Below are positions 1 through 5,975 of a stretch of DNA of 11,506 bases, piece by piece. Source of the stretch: an uncultured Spirochaetaceae bacterium. Its GTDB lineage: Bacteria > Spirochaetota > Spirochaetia > Treponematales > Treponemataceae. Positions within the stretch are counted from its first letter, which is position 1; each line of letters opens with the position of its first letter. The notes beneath the pieces were generated by a model. It was given only the letters and a program-made list of their open reading frames with translations, searched no databases and was not told where the DNA came from. The stretch lies in contig CADBUT010000097.1 in assembly GCA_902797925.1 (NCBI GenBank), positions 1 through 11,506 on the forward strand, in the 5' to 3' direction. The translations under genes and the position numbers were made by a program.

Positions 1-168
1 CTTGTGATGGAAAAGCAAGTGTCGGCATCAACCCCTGTGTGGAAAAGTGGCTTGACAGAATGGAAAACAGCTGCTGACTTTACGGAGCTTGTCGCACTGA
101 TTGCACTTGTTCCACCGGCTGTTGTTTTGGCAGGCACTCAAGATATTACTAAGGAGTCAGAATTATGA
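1..168 (+). CDS. C-terminal part of an unrecognised protein (left edge open)
   Basis: The frame beginning at base 1 is open and stops at TGA 166-168, giving up to 55 residues. It may continue to the left of the window. A GTG at 4 and an ATG at 7 are possible starts, but too little upstream sequence is present to see a ribosome site. The visible part has a polar start with several Trp and Lys residues, a hydrophobic stretch (LVALIALVPPAVVLAGT, about residues 35-51) and a charged end (KESEL). The stop overlaps the start of the next gene as ATGA, and the next gene's AAGGAG site lies inside this frame. Both points support translation and co-transcription. I do not recognise the family. A small membrane protein or the tail of a larger one are both possible. 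Confidence 0.5.
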   Translation, partial: LVMEKQVSASTPVWKSGLTEWKTAADFTELVALIALVPPAVVLAGTQDITKESEL

Positions 169-506
169 AGATAAAACTTGTTCCAGCGCTTGTTTCTGCT
201 GGTATTGCCGCGCTTGCCGGTTACGGCTTTTATGCCGCCAATGCTTCAGAAGACCAGAAGTGGCTTATGTTAGGTATTGCAACTGGAACATTCCTAATCT
301 TGCTTGTGGGTGGCTTCGGCATAAAATATGCTGACCGCGGCGATAGCAATATCACGGTGCTGTCAGTCTTGTTCACAATAGCGGCAATTATCGTGAATGT
401 GATTGCAACTTGCTTGAGCTTTCATTTCGCACCGTACATTATCGCAAGCGGCATAATAGTATTGCTGTACATCGGCATTACAAACGCAATAGCAAAGGCG
501 CTGTAG
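165..506 (+). CDS. Small four-helix membrane protein, unknown function
   Basis: This 113-residue protein starts at ATG 165, with AAGGAG at 151-156 and an 8-nt spacer. The start overlaps the previous stop as ATGA. Four hydrophobic segments are visible at about residues 6-25, 33-53, 62-86 and 90-110, with short charged loops (ASEDQK, KYADRGDSN). No catalytic or binding motif is evident. The first segment could be a signal peptide (a possible AxA-like end near YAANASED), but with three further helices an integral inner-membrane protein is more likely. It is probably co-expressed with the partial ORF before it. There is no homology I can name. The coding call rests on the ribosome site, the start/stop overlap and the coherent membrane pattern. 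Confidence 0.6.
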   Translation: MKIKLVPALVSAGIAALAGYGFYAANASEDQKWLMLGIATGTFLILLVGGFGIKYADRGDSNITVLSVLFTIAAIIVNVIATCLSFHFAPYIIASGIIVLLYIGITNAIAKAL

Positions 507-530
507 CTTTTAAGCGTTAGCTGCTTAGTT

Positions 531-743
531 GTGCGCAGACAGGGGGCGGTTTGCACTTATAGGATTATTTCAAGCAATGATGAGCAATTATTTATAGAAA
601 ATAATAGAACCGACTTGCTGTTGAGATATAGTTATGAAGAAATTCTGTCTGATAGAGAGAAGTTTCAGCAGAAAGGTTTTCATATCAATCTTTTGCCTGC
701 GCCATATTCTGGAGCTTTGAATCTTGCGGCGGTTCTGCTATAA
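531..743 (+). CDS. Doubtful 70-codon ORF, possibly a gene remnant
   Basis: A frame opens at GTG 531 and closes at TAA 741-743. The predicted product is soluble and mixed in charge, with a hydrophobic last 20 residues. No Shine-Dalgarno sequence precedes the GTG, there is no in-frame ATG, and several stops lie just upstream. It also ends inside the promoter that appears to drive the next operon. It could be a decayed 3' piece of a gene or a chance ORF. No family is recognised. It is listed because nothing else explains the stretch. Confidence 0.18.
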   Translation: MRRQGAVCTYRIISSNDEQLFIENNRTDLLLRYSYEEILSDREKFQQKGFHINLLPAPYSGALNLAAVLL

Positions 744-744
744 T
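716..744 (+). promoter_or_regulatory. Sigma70-type promoter with extended -10 for the sensor operon
   Basis: TTTGAA at 716-721 and a perfect TATAAT at 739-744 are separated by 17 nt. TG at 736-737 gives the extended -10 form TGnTATAAT. Transcription would start near 750-752, leaving about 45 nt of leader before the ATG at 795, which has GGAGGAG at 784-790. This is the best promoter match in the window and points at the three-gene signalling operon. It was judged by eye, with no start-site data. Confidence 0.7.
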
Positions 745-760
745 AAACTGGTTAGCAGAA
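733..760. promoter_or_regulatory. Inverted repeat overlapping the -10 box, candidate operator
   Basis: TTCTGCTA at 733-740 and TAGCAGAA at 753-760 are perfect 8-bp inverted arms around a 12-nt centre. The arms cover the start of the -10 box and the predicted transcription start. No T-run follows on the + strand, so an intrinsic terminator is unlikely. A protein bound here would block or reposition RNA polymerase. The regulator is unknown, but the response regulator of the same operon is an obvious candidate (inference). Confidence 0.5.
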
Positions 761-794
761 TCTAAAAAGTAGATAATGATATTGGAGGAGCAAT

Positions 795-1487
795 ATGAAC
801 CAAAATTTGCAGAAATATCTTACAATCAGTCTTGTGGTAATTGTGGCGGGGGTGCTTGATTTTGCTACGGCGTCGCTTTTTCAGAATGTGCTGCATGTGC
901 CGCTGTTTCTGGATATGATTTTTGCAATGGCGGTGCTTTTTGTCTACGGGCCGCTGGCTGCATTGGCTGTTTATGTTGTGAATGTAGTCTGCGGCTGCCT
1001 TAAGCTGATTATTCTGTATGGCAAGAATGATTATATCTATCTTTTTACGCTATCTGCATTTACCATTATTCTGGTAACATGGCTTTTTGTGCGCAAAAAG
1101 GAAAATCTTGCAAAAGGCGTTAACTTTACGTTTTTGTATATTCTTACGGCAGCAGTCTGTGCGGCTCTGGCGTGTGCCGTCGTTTCGGGAAGTATCAGCT
1201 ATTTTACGTTTACGCAGAATGTAGAAGCCGGCCCTTTTGACAAAATCATATTTGCTTTTTCAGGCGACCAGATGGGCGTGCTTGCTTCTTGCATCATAGG
1301 GCGCATTCCGATTACGGTCTTAGACAGAATCATTACAACTTTTGCTGGTTTCGGAATTTCTATTGCTTATAAGAAATATACTATACAAATGTACGGGGGG
1401 GGGGAGAAGCTGAATGAGAATCCGGCATATAATGTTGGTAGTTCTGCTTTTCTCTCTTGTTTCATGCTTTCAAAGGCCGCAGCATAA
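795..1487 (+). CDS. Membrane protein resembling ECF-transporter S component; C-terminus depends on poly-G length
   Basis: The ATG at 795 follows GGAGGAG at 784-790. About six hydrophobic segments lie within residues 8-195. Phrases such as PLFLDMIFAMAVLFVYGPLAALAVYV (split here as PLFLDMI, YGPLAALA) and IPITVLDRIITTFAGFG resemble substrate-binding S subunits of energy-coupling-factor vitamin transporters and related prokaryotic membrane sensors. This is a family-level impression with no motif proof. No ATPase or T subunit is nearby, and a histidine kinase and regulator follow at once, so a sensing role or a solitary S-like protein is plausible. The frame passes through ten Gs (1395-1404, Gly201-203) and runs on for a 74-nt overlap with the kinase gene. 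One G fewer would end the protein after 205 residues at TGA 1411-1413. One more would end it at the ATGA of the kinase start. The last 27 residues as read here are therefore suspect. Confidence 0.65.
   Translation: MNQNLQKYLTISLVVIVAGVLDFATASLFQNVLHVPLFLDMIFAMAVLFVYGPLAALAVYVVNVVCGCLKLIILYGKNDYIYLFTLSAFTIILVTWLFVRKKENLAKGVNFTFLYILTAAVCAALACAVVSGSISYFTFTQNVEAGPFDKIIFAFSGDQMGVLASCIIGRIPITVLDRIITTFAGFGISIAYKKYTIQMYGGGEKLNENPAYNVGSSAFLSCFMLSKAAA
1395..1404 (+). repeat. Homopolymer run of ten Gs at a gene junction
   Basis: Ten consecutive Gs follow GTAC near the end of the S-component-like gene and lie ten bases before the kinase ATG (1414). The right end of the run forms the kinase Shine-Dalgarno core GGAG (1403-1406, 7-nt spacer). 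Runs of this length are prone to slippage in bacteria, and poly-G tracts are known phase-variation elements in Treponema pallidum. A base-calling length error is also possible. Confidence 0.9.
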
Positions 1488-2592
1488 ATTTAATGATTCT
1501 AAAGTTGTGTATGCGGCTTGGGCAGAGTTTCATCAGAATAAAGACGCTGCCTCTTGCCAAAAGTTTTTGACTGTTTTAGAAAACTATAAGCCCGAAAAGT
1601 TCAATTCTTACCCGGAATTAAAAGACGCAACCCAAAATCAGATTGAAATCTGCCTGACAACAGGCGCTTCTCTTTTGCAGCAGCTTGAAAAGGGTGAAGT
1701 TGCCGAGCAGAATTTGATTGAATCGCAGATTGAGCAGATAGACCTTAGTATGCTGGCATATCTCCGTAACCAGAACTTTGTGTTGGAAGATACGCATAAA
1801 AAATTCTATGATTATTATGCGATAGCGTTTCTGGCCATTATTGTAGGCGCGGTTATATTGATTTATCTTAATGCGCGCGAGGTAAAAAAGCGTGATGCTA
1901 TCATCTATAATTCAGACCAGTTTTTGAAACATTCCATGGAAGTGCAGGAAGCTGAACGGCGGCGCATTTCAATGGAGCTTCATGATACTGTTGCTCAAAG
2001 CATGCGTTATGTTTCGCTTTTGGCTGAAGGTCTTGCTGAAAAAGAAACTGCATCAAAAATTATTGCAACACAAAACGAGAATATCGACACTATCCGCAAG
2101 CTGTGCTACAACCTTACGCCGCCTAACATTTTTGAAAGTGACATGACCGGCGCTTTAGACCTTTTGGGGCAAAAGATTTTTGGCACAGTCTCAAATGATA
2201 AATCTGATTTTCAGCTGCGCATTGTTGTTGAAGACTCGGTTGATTTTTCGGTTTTTACAGACGAACAGCTTATGAACATATACCGCATTGTTCAAGAAGC
2301 TTTTCAGAATATAAAGAAGCATGCCGCCGCAAACGAGGTGACTGTTCTTTTCAAAAAAGAAACCGCGGCCGCCGCTGCTAAAAGGCGTTCAGCCTTAAAG
2401 ATAATCATAACAGATGACGGGCAGGGCATGAATGCAGAGCTTGTGAATCAGATAAACAGCGGTGTTTTTGAAAACACCGAAAACTTTCATTTTGGAATAA
2501 GAAATATCGTTGAGAGAGTGCAGTTGCTTGGCGGAACTGTGAGCTACCGTTCAGAAGAAGACTGCGGTACACAGATTACCATAACGCTGTAA
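1414..2592 (+). CDS. NarL-family (HPK7) sensor histidine kinase with lipobox
   Basis: This 392-residue kinase passes phosphate to a partner response regulator, almost certainly the one encoded next. The N-terminus has a lipoprotein-type signal ending LVSC (Cys18). An extracytoplasmic region of about 115 residues follows, rich in helix-forming residues and with no named domain. One membrane segment lies at about residues 134-152. The H-box of the HisKA_3 type reads ERRRISMELHDTVAQ with the phospho-accepting His190. The ATPase part shows an N-box (VQEAFQNIKKHA, Asn299), a G1 box (DDGQGM, 334-339) and a G2 region (FGIRNIVERVQLLGG, then GTQITITL at the end). All catalytic elements are intact. The start ATG 1414 is supported by GGAG at 1403-1406 inside the G-run junction. 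Eleven bases separate it from the next gene. An alanine-rich insert (residues 317-322) precedes the G1 box. Confidence 0.9.
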   Translation: MRIRHIMLVVLLFSLVSCFQRPQHKFNDSKVVYAAWAEFHQNKDAASCQKFLTVLENYKPEKFNSYPELKDATQNQIEICLTTGASLLQQLEKGEVAEQNLIESQIEQIDLSMLAYLRNQNFVLEDTHKKFYDYYAIAFLAIIVGAVILIYLNAREVKKRDAIIYNSDQFLKHSMEVQEAERRRISMELHDTVAQSMRYVSLLAEGLAEKETASKIIATQNENIDTIRKLCYNLTPPNIFESDMTGALDLLGQKIFGTVSNDKSDFQLRIVVEDSVDFSVFTDEQLMNIYRIVQEAFQNIKKHAAANEVTVLFKKETAAAAAKRRSALKIIITDDGQGMNAELVNQINSGVFENTENFHFGIRNIVERVQLLGGTVSYRSEEDCGTQITITL

Positions 2593-2603
2593 CAAGAGGA
2601 AAT

Positions 2604-3224
2604 ATGGCTAAAACCTTTTATATAATTGATGATCATGAAATGCTAAGGCTGGGCACTTCCAGCTGGATAACTGAAAACTCTGACTGGATAAAAACAGGTG
2701 ATGCAGGAAGTCATGAAGCGGCGCTTGCAGATTTTGAGCAGCTTGCAAAAAGCGGCAAGCTTCCGTCTGTTGTTATCTGCGATATAAACTTTTATGGCAA
2801 AAATACCGGAATTGATTTTATAAGAAAGCTGCTTTCGCTTTATCCCGGCATAAAAATCATTGTTTATTCGATGTTCTTTGCGGCGGGCATTGTGAAAAGC
2901 GCAATCAAAAGCGGTGCATGCGGTTATGTGTCAAAAAACGCCACTTCGCCAGAGCTTTTGAACTGCATGGAAAAGGCGCTTGCCGGCGAAGTCTTTATAC
3001 AGGAAGAATTAAAAACAGGGCTTATTAAATATAACAACTTTACAGATGCTCTTACCCGACGTGAAAAAGAGGTTATGGAGCTGCTTTTGTGCCGCTACTC
3101 CAATGATCAGATAGCAGATAAGCTGGGCATCAGAAAACGGGCTGTAGAGAACTATATTTCTGTTATTTACGAAAAAATCGGCGTAAATGACCGCACTGAA
3201 CTTGTAGCAAAATACGGCCTGTAA
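2604..3224 (+). CDS. NarL/FixJ-type response regulator
   Basis: This 206-residue transcription regulator has an N-terminal receiver (about 1-125) and a C-terminal LuxR-type helix-turn-helix (about 147-206). The receiver shows the acidic pair Asp9/Asp10, the phospho-acceptor Asp60 after the VVICD strand, Ser89 in the Thr/Ser switch position and Lys111 (YVSK). The DNA-binding part has the typical LTRREKEVMELL opening, then SNDQIADKLGIRKRAVENYI and the final helix KIGVNDRTEL. The loop after Asp60 (INFYGKNTG) lacks the usual Pro and is one residue longer than in CheY, a mild deviation. An AAGAGGA ribosome site precedes ATG 2604, 11 nt after the kinase stop, so the pair is co-transcribed. Its targets are unknown; the dyad at 733-760 in its own promoter is a candidate. 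Confidence 0.92.
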   Translation: MAKTFYIIDDHEMLRLGTSSWITENSDWIKTGDAGSHEAALADFEQLAKSGKLPSVVICDINFYGKNTGIDFIRKLLSLYPGIKIIVYSMFFAAGIVKSAIKSGACGYVSKNATSPELLNCMEKALAGEVFIQEELKTGLIKYNNFTDALTRREKEVMELLLCRYSNDQIADKLGIRKRAVENYISVIYEKIGVNDRTELVAKYGL

Positions 3225-3265
3225 CACAGTGGGGTTGCAGTGAAGGCTGTTGATTCGTGTCAAGG

Positions 3266-3290
3266 TGATTGATTAAATCATTATTTTTCT
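3266..3290 (+). terminator. Weak AT-rich terminator candidate after the sensor operon
   Basis: TGATT at 3266-3270 and AATCA at 3276-3280 form a five-pair stem with a 5-nt loop, followed by TTATTTTTCT (3281-3290). The stem is short and AT-rich, so termination would be weak. It is the only candidate between the regulator gene and rpsO. Confidence 0.3.
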
Positions 3291-3295
3291 ATAAG
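3269..3295 (+). promoter_or_regulatory. Possible rpsO promoter
   Basis: TTGATT at 3269-3274 and TATAAG at 3290-3295 are spaced 15 nt apart, shorter than the ideal 17. A start near 3302 would give an rpsO leader of about 125 nt, enough to include both CGGAAA repeats described below. The match is modest. Confidence 0.3.
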
Positions 3296-3308
3296 ATAAG
3301 TGCAGTTT

Positions 3309-3401
3309 GTTTTACGGAAATGTTGTGATTTCTTCCTAGAAACCCAGGATTTGACCTGCAATTATTCCGCTTATCAGACGTTTCCGGTTTTATACGGAAA
3401 T
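3309..3401 (+). promoter_or_regulatory. rpsO leader with competing stem elements
   Basis: An imperfect direct repeat is present: GTTTTACGGAAAT at 3309-3321 and GTTTTATACGGAAAT at 3387-3401. The element TTTCCG at 3381-3386 can pair with CGGAAA in the nearby copy (3395-3400, 8-nt loop) or with the distant copy (3315-3320). The two pairings exclude each other and lie just upstream of the ribosome site AAGGGG (about 3412-3417). S15 is known to repress its own mRNA through leader structures in several bacteria. That this leader does so is inference. Confidence 0.35.
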
Positions 3402-3426
3402 TACATTATTTCAAGGGGTTCCATTA

Positions 3427-3696
3427 ATGGCACTTTCAAAAGAAAAGACACAGGCACTGATTTCTACATTCGGTGCAAACGAAAAAGACACAGGCAACAT
3501 CCGTGTTCAGGTAGCAATTTTGACAGAACGCATCAAACAGCTTACAGAACACTGCCAGAATCTTAAAAAAGACAAGAGCGCTTCACGCGGTCTTTTGAAG
3601 CTTGTAGGTCAGCGCCGTAATTTGCTGAAATACATGCAGCGCACAGATCTCGAAGGTTACCGCGCCCTCATCAAAGAGCTTGGTCTCCGCAAGTAA
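3427..3696 (+). CDS. rpsO: 30S ribosomal protein S15
   Basis: This 89-residue protein has the usual S15 length and the characteristic helices throughout, including TGNIRVQVAILTERI, the loop with HCQNLKKDKSASRGL, and the GQRRNLLKYM segment that contacts 16S rRNA. S15 is a primary binder of the central domain of 16S rRNA in small-subunit assembly. The start ATG 3427 follows AAGGGG at about 3412-3417. A strong intrinsic terminator follows the stop, and pnp lies downstream, an order widely conserved in bacteria. No anomaly is visible in the gene. Confidence 0.98.
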   Translation: MALSKEKTQALISTFGANEKDTGNIRVQVAILTERIKQLTEHCQNLKKDKSASRGLLKLVGQRRNLLKYMQRTDLEGYRALIKELGLRK

Positions 3697-3702
3697 TGTT
3701 GG

Positions 3703-3740
3703 AAAGCGTTTGCTCCGTTTTTGGGGCAAATGCTTTTTTT
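3703..3740 (+). terminator. Intrinsic terminator after rpsO
   Basis: AAAGCGTTTGCTCC at 3703-3716 pairs with GGGGCAAATGCTTT at 3723-3736 over 14 positions, including two G-U pairs. The loop is GTTTTT, and a run of seven Ts occupies 3734-3740. The stem and T-tract are those of a Rho-independent terminator. No clear promoter lies between it and pnp, so pnp may depend on read-through or on a promoter further upstream. Confidence 0.85.
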
Positions 3741-3746
3741 GTCGGA

Positions 3747-3834
3747 TACTGCATTGGAGATGGACAGAATTTTTTAGAAAAAGCGACGAACTTTCGGTTT
3801 TGCTTTTTGTAATGAATTCTGTCGCGGTGCAGTA
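3747..3834 (+). promoter_or_regulatory. Long interrupted stem-loop in the pnp leader
   Basis: Three nested paired blocks are visible: TACTGCA 3747-3753 with TGCAGTA 3828-3834; GACAGAATT 3763-3771 with AATTCTGTC 3815-3823; and AAAAAGC 3778-3784 with GCTTTTT 3802-3808. The two inner blocks are joined by a symmetric 6x6 internal loop with some further possible pairs. The terminal loop spans 3785-3801. It ends 13 nt before the AAGGAAGA ribosome site (3848-3855). In Escherichia coli a long hairpin in the pnp leader is cut by RNase III and the product is degraded by PNPase, giving autoregulation. The position and shape here suggest an analogous element. Confidence 0.65.
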
Positions 3835-3863
3835 ATTTTCTTATAAAAAGGAAGAATTTACTC

Positions 3864-5969
3864 ATGGTCGAAAGAGTTTCTTACAAACTTGGTGATGCCG
3901 ATTTGATTCTTGAAACAGGAAGAATCGGTAAACAGGCTAATGGTTGTGTTTATGCCCAGTGGGGCGGTGCAGCCATTATTGCAACAATTTGTGCTTCATC
4001 TGCTGTTACAGAAGGACAGGATTTCGTTCCTGTTACAGTTGAGTACAACGAAAAATTCTATGCTGCCGGAAAAATCCCCGGTGGTTTTGTAAAACGCGAA
4101 GGACGCCCGAAAGACAAGGAAATTTTGGTTTCCCGTCTTATTGACCGCCCTATGCGCCCGCTTTTTGAGCCGTCATTCGGACACGAACTTCAGATTGTGC
4201 CGACTTGTGTTTCCTGCGACGGCGTTCACACACAGGATATTCTTGCTGTTATTGCAGCATCTGCCGCAACATGTATCTCTGACATTCCGTTCCATGGTCC
4301 GGTTGCAGCATGCCGTATCGGCTATATGAACGGCGAATACATTATCAACCCTACATTTGAACAGATTGAAAAGGGCGACCTTGAAATTGTTGTAGCCGGA
4401 ACAAAAGACGGCTTTACAATGGTTGAAGGCGGCGCAAACGAAGTTTCAGAAGACATTATGCTCGGCGCACTTGAAAAGGCACAGGGCTTTATCACAGATA
4501 TGTGTCTTCTTCAGGAAGAGCTTGTAAAGAAAGCCGGAAAAGAAAAGCTTCCGCTTAACCCGCTCAACGTGACACTTGAAAATGCAGAAGCTATTGAAGC
4601 TGAAGCAACTCCGCTTTTGAAAGAAGCATGTTTCCGCGACGGAAAACAGAACCGCGGTGCAGCTGTTGCAAAAGTTGTTGAACAGATTTCCGCAAAATAT
4701 GCAGAGCAGATGGAAGATGCTGTTCAGGCTAAGCTTTTCATGAATTTGATGGACGACATTCAGTACAAGCTGCTCCGCAAGTCTATTCTTGAAGAAGGCG
4801 TGCGCATTGACGGCCGTAAGACAGACGAAATCCGCCCGATTACATGCGAAATCAACGTTCTGCCTACACCGCACGGAAGTGCGCTGTTTACCCGCGGCGA
4901 AACACAGTCTCTTGCAGTTTGTACGCTCGGTACAGCTTTGGATGAGCAGTCTTATGACGATATTGACGGTGATAGAAGCGAACACTTCATCCTGCACTAT
5001 AACTTCCCGCCATATTCTGTCGGTGAGACCGGCAAGCTTACGACAGGCCGCCGTGAAATCGGTCACGGAAACTTGGCACGCCGCTCATTGGCTGCAATGG
5101 TTCCTACACGCGAGGAATTTCCTTATACAATCCGCGTAGTTTCTGAAATTATGGAATCTAACGGTTCTTCATCTCAGGCTTCAACTTGCGGCGGCACACT
5201 TTGTATGCTCGCTGCCGGTGTTCCAATGAAGAAAATGGTAGCCGGTATTGCTATGGGTCTTATCACAGAGCCGGAAGGCGACAACCCTTACGGTAAATAC
5301 GCAATTCTTTCAGATATTCTTGGTGAAGAAGACCACCTCGGCGATATGGACTTTAAAGTAGCCGGTACAGAAGACGGTATCACAGGCTTCCAGATGGATA
5401 TCAAGATTGCCGGTGTTACAACTGAAATCATGAAGAAGGCTATGGAACAGGCACGCGCCGGCCGTATGCACATTCTCGGCAAAATGAAGGAATGTATCGA
5501 TAAGCCGGCTCCGCTCAGTCCGCGTGCTCCGCAGATTCTTTCTATGAAGATTCCGTTCGACAAGATTGGTGCTTTGATCGGCCCGGGCGGAAAGACTATC
5601 AAGGCTATTTCTGCTGAATATGCGGTTACAATCAACACAAAAGACGACGGAACTGTAACAATTTACGGCAAGAATGCTGCTGCTACAGAAGGCGCAAAGA
5701 AAGCAATCAAAGGCATTGTTGAAGACCCTGAAGTTGGAACAATCTACAACGGTACTGTAAAACGCATTATGGATTTCGGTGCATTTGTTGAGATTCTTCC
5801 AGGCAAAGAGGGATTGTGCCATATTTCTAAGTTCAGCCGTCAGAAAATCGCAAAAGTTTCTGATGTTGTTTCAGAAGGTCAGCAGATTCCTGTTAAATTG
5901 CTCGAAATCGACAAACAGGGCCGCCTGAATCTTTCTTACATTGACGCTATTGAGGCTGAAAAAAAATAA
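3864..5969 (+). CDS. pnp: Polyribonucleotide nucleotidyltransferase (PNPase)
   Basis: This enzyme degrades RNA from the 3' end with phosphate and works in mRNA turnover. At 701 residues it has the full family length. The order is a first RNase PH fold (about 1-145), a helical linker (about 240-310), a second, catalytic RNase PH fold (about 315-545), a KH domain (about 558-617, GxxG loop IGPGGK 572-577) and an S1 domain (about 622-693, GTVKRIMDFGAFVEI). The catalytic half shows RGETQSLAVCTLG, GRREIGHGNLARRSL, the phosphate-site SNGSSSQAS (432-440) and the metal-site GDMDFK (493-498). The start ATG follows AAGGAAGA at 3848-3855. An A8 run precedes the stop, coding for Glu-Lys-Lys at the end. 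The M16 peptidase gene begins 6 nt later, so the two are likely one transcript. The leader hairpin upstream is a likely control point. Confidence 0.98.
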   Translation: MVERVSYKLGDADLILETGRIGKQANGCVYAQWGGAAIIATICASSAVTEGQDFVPVTVEYNEKFYAAGKIPGGFVKREGRPKDKEILVSRLIDRPMRPLFEPSFGHELQIVPTCVSCDGVHTQDILAVIAASAATCISDIPFHGPVAACRIGYMNGEYIINPTFEQIEKGDLEIVVAGTKDGFTMVEGGANEVSEDIMLGALEKAQGFITDMCLLQEELVKKAGKEKLPLNPLNVTLENAEAIEAEATPLLKEACFRDGKQNRGAAVAKVVEQISAKYAEQMEDAVQAKLFMNLMDDIQYKLLRKSILEEGVRIDGRKTDEIRPITCEINVLPTPHGSALFTRGETQSLAVCTLGTALDEQSYDDIDGDRSEHFILHYNFPPYSVGETGKLTTGRREIGHGNLARRSLAAMVPTREEFPYTIRVVSEIMESNGSSSQASTCGGTLCMLAAGVPMKKMVAGIAMGLITEPEGDNPYGKYAILSDILGEEDHLGDMDFKVAGTEDGITGFQMDIKIAGVTTEIMKKAMEQARAGRMHILGKMKECIDKPAPLSPRAPQILSMKIPFDKIGALIGPGGKTIKAISAEYAVTINTKDDGTVTIYGKNAAATEGAKKAIKGIVEDPEVGTIYNGTVKRIMDFGAFVEILPGKEGLCHISKFSRQKIAKVSDVVSEGQQIPVKLLEIDKQGRLNLSYIDAIEAEKK

Positions 5970-5975
5970 TTATTC

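Larger units (their letters stand above)
507..794 (+). other. Intergenic stretch between small membrane gene and sensor operon
   Basis: Apart from the doubtful ORF, this 288-base stretch holds a weak dyad TAAGC/GCTTA at 511-527 just after the membrane gene, with no U-run. It also holds the promoter and dyad at 716-760 and a 5' leader of about 45 nt before the ATG at 795. I see no tRNA, no terminator with a clear T-tract, and no convincing gene on the reverse strand. Confidence 0.5.

Noticed and set aside
101..334. 77-codon + strand ORF overlapping the start of the small membrane gene
   Set aside because: It competes with the 165-506 frame, which has the ribosome site, the ATGA overlap and a coherent membrane pattern. 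Its own product is Cys/Arg-rich and incoherent.
733..760. The dyad read as an intrinsic terminator of the upstream ORF
   Set aside because: The second arm is followed by TCTAAAAAG with no T-run, and the first arm contains a -10 box at correct spacing from a -35.
3300..3566. 88-codon + strand ORF spanning the rpsO leader
   Set aside because: It overlaps rpsO in another frame, has no ribosome site, and covers the structured leader.
4446..5066. 206-codon reverse-strand ORF inside pnp
   Set aside because: It lies wholly opposite the intact catalytic part of pnp, has a Cys/Phe-rich composition typical of antisense frames, and resembles no family.
5310..5822. Reverse-strand ORF opposite the 3' half of pnp
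   Set aside because: It is a shadow of the KH/S1-coding part of pnp, with no family resemblance.
5959..5966. A8 run before the pnp stop as a programmed frameshift site
   Set aside because: Both shifted frames end within about 40 nt, and pnp and the M16 gene are already in the same frame separated by a stop, so slippage would not create a fusion.
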